Assembly (NCBI RefSeq): GCF_003344925.1
Contig: NZ_CP031188.1
Location: 1,486,501-1,550,500 of the forward strand
Length of the DNA: 64,000 bases
Direction: 5' to 3'
Source of the DNA: Flavobacterium arcticum
GTDB taxonomy: Bacteria > Bacteroidota > Bacteroidia > Flavobacteriales > Flavobacteriaceae
Positions 7,432-14,455 of the stretch are shown one piece after another. The notes beneath the pieces are model-generated. The model worked only from the letters and a program-made list of their open reading frames with translations. It had not been told where the DNA came from and did no database searches. The translations under genes were made by a program, and so were the position numbers. Within the stretch, counting starts at the first letter, position 1; every line of letters starts with the position of its first letter.

Positions 7432-8172
7432 ATGGTTATTAATGGTTTAGAAATAAGACAGGGTCGTGAGCGATTAGGTCTTACTCAAAAGGAGCTTGCA
7501 GAACTTATTGGTTCAAGTAGGGAGACTATCATTAATTATGAGAAAGGACGACCTATACCAAAATCTAAAAGCGAAATATTGCACAAGGTGTTAGAGCCCA
7601 AAGCTGTAGATTATCTTTCGGTGGTTCATAATGGTATGAAACCGCTTAGTGAAGATTTTGAAAATAAAAATGGTAATAAGTTTATCGAGTTACCAAATGG
7701 TCAGTATTATATGCTTATGCCTTTGGCAGAGTTTAAAATACAGGCAGGATTTCTTAGTAGTTATCAGGATACTGATTTTTTGATGGATTTAGCACAACAT
7801 GGTATTTTAGTAGATAAGCCTTTGCAGGGGCGTTATGTGGCGTTTCGTGTAAATGGCGATAGTATGGACGATGGTAGTAATAATGCTATTATTCGCGACA
7901 GTATAGTGAGTACTCGCGAGCTGCAACGTCACCATTGGGTAGATAAGTTACGATTTCGCGATTTCCCGTATTGGGTTATTTATACTACGCAGAGCAAGAT
8001 GCCGCTATTAAAAGAGATTGTGGAGCATAATACCGAAGAGGGATATATTACCTGCCATTCGTTAAATGATAGCCCAGAATTTACTGATTTTAAACTGCAT
8101 CTTAATGATATACAGGCACTGTTTTATGTTATTGATGTAAGCCGTAGTGTGAGTAAAAAGATTAGTTATTAA
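7432..8172 (+). CDS. phage repressor, XRE helix-turn-helix plus S24 autoprotease domain
   Basis: 246 residues. The N-terminal XRE-type HTH (about 6-56, RLGLTQKELAELIGSSRETI) binds operator DNA. The C-terminal LexA/CI-like S24 domain has a candidate Ala-Gly cleavage bond at 105-106 (IQAGFLS), a nucleophile Ser144 in GDSMDDG, and a plausible catalytic Lys194 in PLLKEI. It is therefore expected to self-cleave when RecA is activated, giving SOS-linked induction. It is transcribed divergently from the early genes. A 50-bp near-copy of its 3' end occurs at 9839-9888. Confidence 0.87.
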   Translation: MVINGLEIRQGRERLGLTQKELAELIGSSRETIINYEKGRPIPKSKSEILHKVLEPKAVDYLSVVHNGMKPLSEDFENKNGNKFIELPNGQYYMLMPLAEFKIQAGFLSSYQDTDFLMDLAQHGILVDKPLQGRYVAFRVNGDSMDDGSNNAIIRDSIVSTRELQRHHWVDKLRFRDFPYWVIYTTQSKMPLLKEIVEHNTEEGYITCHSLNDSPEFTDFKLHLNDIQALFYVIDVSRSVSKKISY

Positions 8173-8266
8173 TGTACTTATATTAGCAATAATGTAAGCT
8201 AAAATAGCGGCAGTTAAAGATACAATAACTAATTTTTTTTTAGTTTATAGATGATGTGTTTGTAAT

Positions 8267-8306
8267 AAAAAGAGGTCTGTTTATAGTATAAACAGACCTC
8301 TTTTTT
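8267..8306. terminator. bidirectional intrinsic terminator
   Basis: AAGAGGTCTGTTTA and TAAACAGACCTCTT form a perfect 14-bp stem with a 5-base loop, flanked by A-run and T-run. It serves both the repressor gene and the oppositely oriented redoxin gene and is a natural marker of the phage module boundary. Confidence 0.85.
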
Positions 8307-8356
8307 GTTCTTTATTCTTTTAAAGCTATAGCTTTTAATCTTAGTGTTAAGCGAAA

Positions 8357-9118
8357 TTAGGCTTTACTAGCTTTAACTGGGCATCCGATTGCTTTTGTTA
8401 GGTTTGGGCTAGGTTTTTCTCCGTTTTCTAATGCTTTTATTGCATTTTCAAGATATTTAACCTTCACGTCTTCGGTAGATTTAGCATTATCATCTATTGT
8501 ACCTATGTATTGTACTTTACGATCTTTGTCTAATAAAAATACGTGTGGAGTTCTAACGGCTCCATATTGAGGGTAAATTTTTTGTCCTTGGTCAACTAAG
8601 TAAGGGAATGGGAATCCTTTTTCTTTGGCTCTTTTTTGCATTGCTTTGTAACCTTCTTTTTCGTTTTCTGGGCTGTTAGGGTTAATAGCAATTACAGAGT
8701 ATCCTTTAGGAGCATAGGTGTTGTGTAGTTCTATTAGACGGTCTTCATACATTTTTGCAAAAGGACATTCGTTGCAAGTAAAGGTTACAATGTATCCTTT
8801 TGCATTGTCTATATCTGCTAAAGAAAACATAGAACCATCTATATTTTTAAGACTGAAATCGGTAGCTACTTCTCCTATTTTATAACCTCCAATTTCTTCT
8901 AAGGTTTTTGTTTGTTCTGGTCCATGACCACCTGGAGGTCCTTTTCTATCTCCGTCATGCGGAGGTCTTTTATGGTCGCCTTCTGGGTGTTCTTCTCTTT
9001 CGGGATTGTTGTTATTCTCGGCAGTAACATCTGTTTTTTGTTCTGCCTTATCTTTACATGAGATGGCTACGGTTGATAATAAACCGACTGCGGCGATGCA
9101 TAAAATTAACTTTTTCAT
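8357..9118 (-). CDS. thioredoxin-fold (AhpC/TSA-like) lipoprotein
   Basis: 253 residues. A lipoprotein signal ends at Cys21 (STVAISC). A His/Pro/Gly/Asp-rich linker (about 38-70) could bind metal. The thioredoxin-like domain spans about 75-230 with the active-site pair in TCNECPFAK (CxxC) and the cis-Pro region RTPHVFLL. A third conserved-looking Cys sits near the end (AIGCPVK), as in peroxiredoxin-like lipoproteins that end GCSIKW. It is probably a periplasmic thiol reductase or peroxide-linked redoxin anchored to a membrane. It lies 11 bp after the TlpA-like gene; the two are one operon. Confidence 0.8.
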   Translation of the reverse strand: MKKLILCIAAVGLLSTVAISCKDKAEQKTDVTAENNNNPEREEHPEGDHKRPPHDGDRKGPPGGHGPEQTKTLEEIGGYKIGEVATDFSLKNIDGSMFSLADIDNAKGYIVTFTCNECPFAKMYEDRLIELHNTYAPKGYSVIAINPNSPENEKEGYKAMQKRAKEKGFPFPYLVDQGQKIYPQYGAVRTPHVFLLDKDRKVQYIGTIDDNAKSTEDVKVKYLENAIKALENGEKPSPNLTKAIGCPVKASKA

Positions 9119-9129
9119 AATTAACTTCT

Positions 9130-9684
9130 TTATTGTTTTAAGGTTTCTGTTACGGTGTTTTCTAGCTCTTTTGTACTAGTGAAGGCATGCTCAAAAAAGG
9201 CTCTTTTTTTACTATTAAAAATTATAGTAAAAGGGATAGATCCAGACCAGTGTGGGTCTATTTTATCTATCCAAGCATTAGCGTCTGGATCATCTAATAG
9301 GATGACTTTAGATGTTATGTTTTTTTTCTTTAAAAAGGGTTTAAGCTTCGTCTCGATATCCTTTGGGAAATCAAGACTTATAAGTAATACTTCTACATCG
9401 GGGTTTTTGGCTGCATATTCTTCTATATAGGGTAGCTCTTCAACACATGGTCCGCACCACATAGCCCAAAAATTAATAATATAGGTCTTGTCTGTTTTAG
9501 TATAAAAAAGAGGTTCTAGGGTGTTAAAATCGTAAACAGGAATGTTGTTATTGATTTCAGAAACATTTTTGACCTCTGTAATTACTTTTGCTTCTTTGTT
9601 TTTGCAACTTATACAAAAAGAAAACAGTAAGCCGAGACATAATAGATGTCTTATTTTTTGTTTAAAGAATAGTATTGCTGACAA
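9130..9684 (-). CDS. TlpA/ResA-like thiol-disulfide lipoprotein
   Basis: 184 residues. A hydrophobic N-terminus ends in a lipobox near Cys27 (FSFCISCKNK). The thioredoxin domain carries the canonical WCGPC (WAMWCGPCVEELPY) and a cis-Pro loop (GSIPFTIIF). TlpA/ResA-type proteins reduce periplasmic disulfides, often for cytochrome c maturation. Its start is 11 bp upstream of the redoxin gene on the same strand, so the pair probably acts on related substrates. MSAILFFKQ is accepted as start because no internal Met precedes the signal peptide. Confidence 0.85.
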   Translation of the reverse strand: MSAILFFKQKIRHLLCLGLLFSFCISCKNKEAKVITEVKNVSEINNNIPVYDFNTLEPLFYTKTDKTYIINFWAMWCGPCVEELPYIEEYAAKNPDVEVLLISLDFPKDIETKLKPFLKKKNITSKVILLDDPDANAWIDKIDPHWSGSIPFTIIFNSKKRAFFEHAFTSTKELENTVTETLKQ

Positions 9685-10000
9685 AATTATAATTGTTTTA
9701 AATTATAGGACTTTTTAATTTGTTAAAGGTTTAAAGGATTGGGAAATAATTTTTTTTGTATGTTCATTTATTACTGATATGATAGCTGATAAAACAGTTA
9801 GGTTGCCCGTCATTTGCTTAACGATGTATAAACACTAATTTTATGTTATAGATGTAAGCCGTAGTGTGAGTAAAAAGGTTAGTTACAACTTTTCAATAAG
9901 TGTTTTTTCTTGTTAATAAATAGTTGATGTCATTATGGTTTGATTTTAGATTTATTCTTTTTTGTTATAATTATCCTATAAAATTTTAACAAACTAAAAA
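9685..10000. other. 316-bp gap with a repressor-gene remnant
   Basis: No complete gene. It holds the divergent upstream regions of the TlpA-like gene and the broken secreted-protein gene, and a 50-bp near-copy of the phage repressor 3' end at 9839-9888. The rest is AT-rich with no clear structure. Confidence 0.6.
9839..9888 (+). pseudogene. fragment of a second phage repressor gene (3' end only)
   Basis: These 50 bases match 8122-8171 of the repressor gene closely: in the first 47 bases (8122-8168 against 9839-9885) only two differ. In the repressor frame both copies read FYVIDVSRSVSKK and then I or V, then SY. The differences are silent (Ile, Tyr) or Ile to Val, as between two homologous genes rather than random drift of an attachment site. 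The rest of the gene is missing upstream of 9839. Confidence 0.6.
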
Positions 10001-10489
10001 ATGAAAAAAATTACGATTATTCTTGCTACGCTATTTACAACGCTTATTTATGCCCAAGCATCAGAAGAAATGATTTGTGACGGTAATGTTAGTTATGCGG
10101 TAAAAAAAAATGGAGAAATACGCTACATTGCTGTTACTGATGACAATATTTCTTTTATAGCAGGAACTATTGGTACTGATGAAATAAGCTACTATGCTTC
10201 TCTAACATATGTAGGTGGTGATAAGCCTGTAGTAAGAAAAAAAGGAACTAAAATTAATCTTCAAAATGGTAATATCATTAGTAAGCCCGATGTTGAGATA
10301 AAGGTTGATGTTAATGATAAAGCAGAATTTGAATATAAAGCTTTTGTTCCCCTTACTTAAGAAGAAGCCAAAATGCTTGTAGAGAATAAGATAGTGAGTA
10401 CAGAGCTTTATGTAATGGTACATAAGCTTAAAGATCCTGAAAAGATTCAGCGTATTTTTACTTGCATATACGAGAACACTAAAAAATAA
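10001..10489 (+). pseudogene. secreted protein gene interrupted by one in-frame TAA
   Basis: The frame opens with a signal peptide (MKKITIILATLFTTLIYAQ) and runs 119 codons to TAA at 10358-10360. The same frame then continues without another stop for 42 codons (EEAKMLVENKIVSTELYVMV...) to TAA at 10487-10489. The join (FVPLT-stop-EEAKML) suggests one nonsense change, for example from AAA, CAA or GAA. Either the gene is dead, or a protein lacking the last 42 residues is made. Family not recognised. Confidence 0.7.
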
Positions 10490-10505
10490 TACTACATCAT
10501 TTAAT

Positions 10506-10551
10506 GTAATAACAGATAAAGTTACCCATGGGTAACTTTATCTGTTATTAC
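10506..10551. terminator. 46-bp perfect palindrome, possible bidirectional terminator
   Basis: Two 23-base arms are perfectly complementary with no spacer (centre CCCA|TGGG at 10528/10529). As RNA it would form a stem of about 21 bp with a CAUG loop. There is no strong T-run after either arm, so termination is uncertain. It follows the broken secreted-protein gene. Confidence 0.5.
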
Positions 10552-10631
10552 GAGAAATTTTTGGTATATCAAACAATTCTTAAACAGGTATTAAATCTTA
10601 AAATGTTTTATTATTTACGGTTTGATTATAT

Positions 10632-10639
10632 TATATTTG
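10632..10639 (+). promoter_or_regulatory. -7 box before the photolyase gene
   Basis: TATATTTG matches TAnnTTTG and lies 51 bp before the photolyase start. The -33 element is not clear. Confidence 0.4.
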
Positions 10640-10690
10640 TAAGGCGAATTTATTTAGATTACTTTTAAATAACAACAACTACATACAAGA

Positions 10691-11986
10691 ATGCCTACAT
10701 CTATAGTTTGGTTTAAAACAGATTTAAGGCTGCATGATAACGAAGCTTTGGTAAAAGCTATACAGCAAAACAACAGCGTAGTACCTGTGTTTTGTATAGA
10801 CGATGACCAGTTTGGGAAAACAAAATTTGGTTTCGAGAAAACAGGCAGCTTTAGGGCGCAATTCCTGCTGGAATCGCTTGCCGACCTCGACACACAGTTA
10901 CGCAAATTAAAATCGGGGCTGGTAATAGTACGCGGTATTCCCGAAGAAGAATTGCCTCGTGTAGCACGGCTGTATAATGCCAAAAAGGTATATGCCAAAA
11001 AAGAGGTAACTACCGACGAGAAAAAACAGGAAGAACGTGTAGTGGCAGCCCTATGGAAGCAAGGCTGTATGGTAGAAACCTTTAGTACCAGTACTTTGTA
11101 CCATGCAGAGGATTTGCCGTTCCCGTTGCGTGGTATTCCTGATGTGTTTACCACTTTTCGAAAAAAGATAGAAAAAGAAGCAGGCATACGTCCTGTTTTT
11201 CATAAACCTGATAGTATTCCTTCGCCTATTATTCCGCTAATGGAATTGCCTTCGCTTGAAGAGCTTGGACTGGAGGAGATAGCTCTTGACAGTAGGGCAG
11301 CAATAACATTTAAAGGTGGTGAAACGGAAGGGCTAAAACGCCTTAACGATTATATTTTTAAAACCGAAGCTATTGCGACTTATAAGGAAACCCGTAATGG
11401 TTTGTTAGGTAAAAATTATTCGTCTAAATTTTCACCGTGGCTGGCTATGGGGTGCCTTTCGCCTCGCGAGGTGTATCACGAAGTGAAAAAGTATGAAGCC
11501 AAAAATGGTGCAAACAAGAGTACCTACTGGATGATATTTGAGTTATTGTGGCGCGACTACTTTAGGTTTATGATGAAAAAACACCGCAATAAGCTTTTCC
11601 TTTCTGGAGGTATAAAAAATATAGCGCCTAAATTATCAAAGCCTAACGCCGAAGTACTACAACGCTGGATAAATGGCGAAACGGGACAAGATTTTATAGA
11701 TGCCAATATGCGCGAGCTAAAACTTACGGGTTTTATGAGCAATAGAGGCAGGCAAAATGTGGCAAGCTACTTGTGCCACGAACTGGATACAGACTGGCGG
11801 TATGGTGCTGCTTATTTTGAAGAAATATTAATAGATTATGACCCGTCGAGCAATTGGGGCAACTGGGCTTATATAGCTGGTGTGGGTAACGACCCACGGG
11901 TAGAACGACACTTTGACCCACAAAAGCAAGCCGACGATTATGATGCTAAAAAAACATATCGTGACTTATGGCTACAAGAAGCATAG
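10691..11986 (+). CDS. cryptochrome/photolyase, DASH type
   Basis: 431 residues. The N-terminal photolyase alpha/beta domain (SIVWFKTDLRLHDNEALVKA) would bind an antenna cofactor. The C-terminal FAD domain ends with the DASH signatures TGFMSNRGRQNVASYL, DWRYGAAYFE, and SNWGNWAYIAGVGNDPR. CRY-DASH proteins repair cyclobutane dimers in single-stranded DNA and may sense light. Length is normal for the family. It overlaps the TIGR03643 gene by 19 bp, so the two are translated together. A class I CPD photolyase is less likely given the DASH motifs. Confidence 0.88.
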   Translation: MPTSIVWFKTDLRLHDNEALVKAIQQNNSVVPVFCIDDDQFGKTKFGFEKTGSFRAQFLLESLADLDTQLRKLKSGLVIVRGIPEEELPRVARLYNAKKVYAKKEVTTDEKKQEERVVAALWKQGCMVETFSTSTLYHAEDLPFPLRGIPDVFTTFRKKIEKEAGIRPVFHKPDSIPSPIIPLMELPSLEELGLEEIALDSRAAITFKGGETEGLKRLNDYIFKTEAIATYKETRNGLLGKNYSSKFSPWLAMGCLSPREVYHEVKKYEAKNGANKSTYWMIFELLWRDYFRFMMKKHRNKLFLSGGIKNIAPKLSKPNAEVLQRWINGETGQDFIDANMRELKLTGFMSNRGRQNVASYLCHELDTDWRYGAAYFEEILIDYDPSSNWGNWAYIAGVGNDPRVERHFDPQKQADDYDAKKTYRDLWLQEA

Positions 11987-12273
11987 CAATTAAAGAAACA
12001 TCTGACTTAACGGAAAGAGATATAGACCGTATTATAGAAATGGCATGGGAAGACCGTACCCCATTTGACGCCATAGAATATCAGTTTAGCCTTACCGAAG
12101 ATAAGGTAAAGGAACTCATGAAACGCGAGCTAAAGTTTAGCAGTTACCGCTTGTGGCGCAAGCGTGTAGAAAGTTGTAAAACTAAGCATGCTAAAAAACG
12201 TAGCGATGCTATAGACCGTTTTAAATGTAGCCGACAACGTGCTATATCTAGCAATAAAATTGCTAAACGGTAA
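11968..12273 (+). CDS. TIGR03643 / DUF2805 family protein
   Basis: 101 residues, basic. The core DRIIEMAWEDRTPFDAIEYQ followed by a KVKELMKRELKFSSYRLWRK segment is the signature of the TIGR03643 family of small, probably nucleic acid-binding proteins (HTH-like) that often sit beside photolyases. The lysine/arginine-rich tail supports DNA or RNA contact. It starts inside the last 19 bp of the photolyase gene. Function unknown. Confidence 0.8.
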   Translation: MATRSIAIKETSDLTERDIDRIIEMAWEDRTPFDAIEYQFSLTEDKVKELMKRELKFSSYRLWRKRVESCKTKHAKKRSDAIDRFKCSRQRAISSNKIAKR

Positions 12274-12347
12274 ACAGCTTACTGCTAGTAGACTAACTTT
12301 TGGAATAGTTTAAGAGTTGTTGAACGAGCAAAACTATATATAGTATT

Positions 12348-12355
12348 TAACTTTG
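12348..12355 (+). promoter_or_regulatory. -7 box before the SDR gene
   Basis: TAACTTTG matches TAnnTTTG 16 bp before the SDR start, leaving a very short leader. No -33 TTG is visible at the standard spacing. Confidence 0.35.
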
Positions 12356-12371
12356 TGTAAACAACAATGTT

Positions 12372-13061
12372 ATGGCTACTTATATATTTGCAGGAGCATC
12401 GTCGGGAATGGCAATGCAGGCTGCAACACTACTACAGGAACAAGGACACAAGGTTATAGGTGTCTCTACTAAAGAGGATACGGGTAATTATAATCAGTGG
12501 TACAAGGTACAAGAGTATGGCTTTGGTGCATTTCCTGCTATTGATGCCGAAATAGACGGGCTAGTTTATTTCCCAGGGACTATAAACCTGAAACCTTTTC
12601 ATAGAATTAATGAAAACGATTTTACTACCGATTTTACGATTAGCGCACTGGGTGCAGCAGCTTTTGTGCAGGCATATTTGCCTCAGCTTAAAAAGAGCGC
12701 TATTGCATCAATAGTATTTATTAGTACAGTGGCTGTGGGTACGGGTATGCCGTTTCATGCATCGGTAGCAATGGCAAAGGGTGCGGTAGAGGGTTTAACC
12801 CGATCGCTTGCTGCTGAGTATGCGCCTAAAGTGCGTGTAAACTGTGTAGCGCCCTCGCTAACCGATACACCACTTGCTGGGCGACTGCTAGCCTCTGAAG
12901 ATAAAATGGAGGCTGCTAAAAACCGTAATCCGTTAAAGAAGATAGGTACTCCTAATGATTTGGCTCAAGCTATAACTTTTTTGCTGGGCGCAAATGCTGC
13001 TTGGGTAACAGGGCAGGTGCTTGCTGTAGATGGCGGTATGAATAAACTAAGGCTATTGTAA
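12372..13061 (+). CDS. SDR-family oxidoreductase lacking the usual catalytic Tyr
   Basis: 229 residues. The Rossmann N-terminus has FAGASSGMAMQAA in place of TGxxxGxG. The active-site Ser is in FISTVAVG. Where YxxxK is expected the protein reads SVAMAK, so Lys is kept but the Tyr position is Val. The C-terminal NCVAPSLTDTPL and TGQVLAVDGG are typical SDR. I recall a branch of small SDRs with this HASxxxAKGAVEG pattern, so the loss may be a branch trait rather than damage. It probably works with the photolyase cluster upstream, or in pigment or cofactor chemistry (inference). Confidence 0.8.
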   Translation: MATYIFAGASSGMAMQAATLLQEQGHKVIGVSTKEDTGNYNQWYKVQEYGFGAFPAIDAEIDGLVYFPGTINLKPFHRINENDFTTDFTISALGAAAFVQAYLPQLKKSAIASIVFISTVAVGTGMPFHASVAMAKGAVEGLTRSLAAEYAPKVRVNCVAPSLTDTPLAGRLLASEDKMEAAKNRNPLKKIGTPNDLAQAITFLLGANAAWVTGQVLAVDGGMNKLRLL

Positions 13062-13085
13062 GATAATTTATCTCATAATAGCCTT
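13049..13085. terminator. hairpin over the SDR stop codon
   Basis: AAGGCTATT (13049-13057) pairs with AATAGCCTT (13077-13085), with an inner AGATAA/TTATCT extension. The stop codon lies within the structure. T-run is weak. Confidence 0.45.
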
Positions 13086-13391
13086 TAGTTACTAGCAATA
13101 GGATTTGCCTTGTAAGGGGGTACATAGGCAAACAGCTATATTGTATTAAATAGTTTTTATTCTTTTTGCAGCGGCAAAATTAATACTTTATTTGTGTCAA
13201 ATGTTATTTTATATGCATATAATTACAAATTTAATGTTAAAATTAACATAAAAACTATAATTCGATGTTAAGTTATTTTTTTCGATGAAAAGCATGTTTC
13301 GATGCTTTTACCTTGTAAAACTGTATGTTTTTTTGTGGTGCTATATAATGTTATAACGCTATATGTGTAGTAATATTGGGTGGTGGGGTTT
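13062..13391. other. 330-bp convergent gap, no gene
   Basis: Between the convergent SDR and 13392 genes. It contains the SDR-side hairpin, a TTTGCCT/AGGCAAA inverted repeat near 13103-13132, and an AAAAGCAT/ATGCTTTT hairpin at 13288-13309. The rest is AT-rich and I see no coding potential. Confidence 0.5.
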
Positions 13392-13802
13392 TTAGAATGC
13401 TGATAAATCAGGCTCGAGCCAATGGGTTTTGGCTTCAGGGAGATTAAAGATATCAATGGAGTAATGTGTTGCCAGCAATTCTTTTAAGTTGTATTTCAGT
13501 TCAGGAAACTCATTTATAAAATCGGTAAAGTTTGCATATTGAGAGCGTTGCATAAAATGATATACTGCTTTTACCGAAGCAATGGTAAGGGTATGGTTAA
13601 ACTTGCCTTCGGCACCCAAATGTTTTATATAAGCCTTTAGATTTACTACTGTTTTACGATATGCCATAGCTTCGTTATACTTGCACAGGTATATCCATGC
13701 TAGCCTTAGGTGAGCCTCATGGCTAAAAACCTCGGGGTTTAGCGAGCAGTTTTCAAACTCTTTTATAAATTCTTCGTCACTAAGTAGTAGGTGCTTTTCC
13801 AT
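13392..13802 (-). CDS. hypothetical protein, 136 aa, His-containing helical domain
   Basis: 136 residues, helical and soluble. The pattern FSHEAHLRLAWIYL and later KFNHTLTIASVKAVYHFM is shared by an unnamed bacterial family with the same two His-containing segments; the histidines could bind a metal. It lies 27 bp downstream of the formyl-THF cyclo-ligase gene on the same strand. No reaction can be assigned. Confidence 0.65.
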   Translation of the reverse strand: MEKHLLLSDEEFIKEFENCSLNPEVFSHEAHLRLAWIYLCKYNEAMAYRKTVVNLKAYIKHLGAEGKFNHTLTIASVKAVYHFMQRSQYANFTDFINEFPELKYNLKELLATHYSIDIFNLPEAKTHWLEPDLSAF

Positions 13803-13829
13803 AGCACAAATATATACTAACTGTTGGTA

Positions 13830-14405
13830 TTAATGTTGTTTATTAAACTGATACACCTTTTGTGGTGTTACACAATAGTCTAGGGCTATATCTGTGTCAC
13901 TATTGGGTAGTGTTTCTGTTTCAGACTCAAAAAAACTAAGCCCTATTTTTACCACATCGGAGCGACATTCGGCTAAGAATCTATCATAAAAACCTTTGCC
14001 ATACCCAAGCCTGTTACCATTATTATCAAAAGCGAGTAGGGGTATAAACACCACGTCTAGTTTTATGGAGGGTACTTCTAACCCGTCTATAGGTTCGGGT
14101 ATTCCGTACTGGTTTTTTGCCAGTTTTGTGTTATCAGTAAGTAGGTAGTGTGTCATGCCAAAGTTTTCAAAGTCAGATTTTGCGACTACAATCTCTTTAT
14201 CTTTCCCCGATAGTATGTGCAGCACAAATTCGGTTTGTACTTCTTTTTGTTCTTCAATACTCAAGAATAGGTGGTAGTAGGTTTTATCCCAAACGGGCAA
14301 TTGCAACAGCTTGTTAGCTATGGCAAGGCTTTGTGTTTCTACTTCGGCTGTAGTTAAGCCTTTGCGCAAGGCGCGATATTTGGCTCTTATTTCTTGCTTT
14401 GTCAT
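13830..14405 (-). CDS. 5-formyltetrahydrofolate cyclo-ligase
   Basis: 191 residues. It converts 5-formyl-THF to 5,10-methenyl-THF with ATP and so keeps folate one-carbon units in use. The family signature is near the C-terminus (FDNNGNRLGYGKGFYDRFL), giving the phosphate-binding Gly-rich loop. The N-terminal TKQEIRAKYRALRKGL is also typical. Length fits the family. It is followed on the same strand by the 136-residue unknown gene. Confidence 0.92.
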   Translation of the reverse strand: MTKQEIRAKYRALRKGLTTAEVETQSLAIANKLLQLPVWDKTYYHLFLSIEEQKEVQTEFVLHILSGKDKEIVVAKSDFENFGMTHYLLTDNTKLAKNQYGIPEPIDGLEVPSIKLDVVFIPLLAFDNNGNRLGYGKGFYDRFLAECRSDVVKIGLSFFESETETLPNSDTDIALDYCVTPQKVYQFNKQH

Positions 14406-14455
14406 AATAGCAAAGATAAAAGTTTTTAGATGTTGAGATTTTTTATGCTAATGGT

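Noticed and set aside
1..8306. Mu-like transposable phage
   Set aside because: No transposase or MuB-like gene is visible; terminase plus DUF1376 and S24 repressor fit an ordinary tailed temperate phage.
8122..9885. Phage attachment sites (attL/attR) for the 47-bp direct repeat
   Set aside because: The differences fall at silent or conservative codon positions of the repressor frame and the repeat is part of the repressor coding region, so a gene remnant is more likely; not fully excluded.
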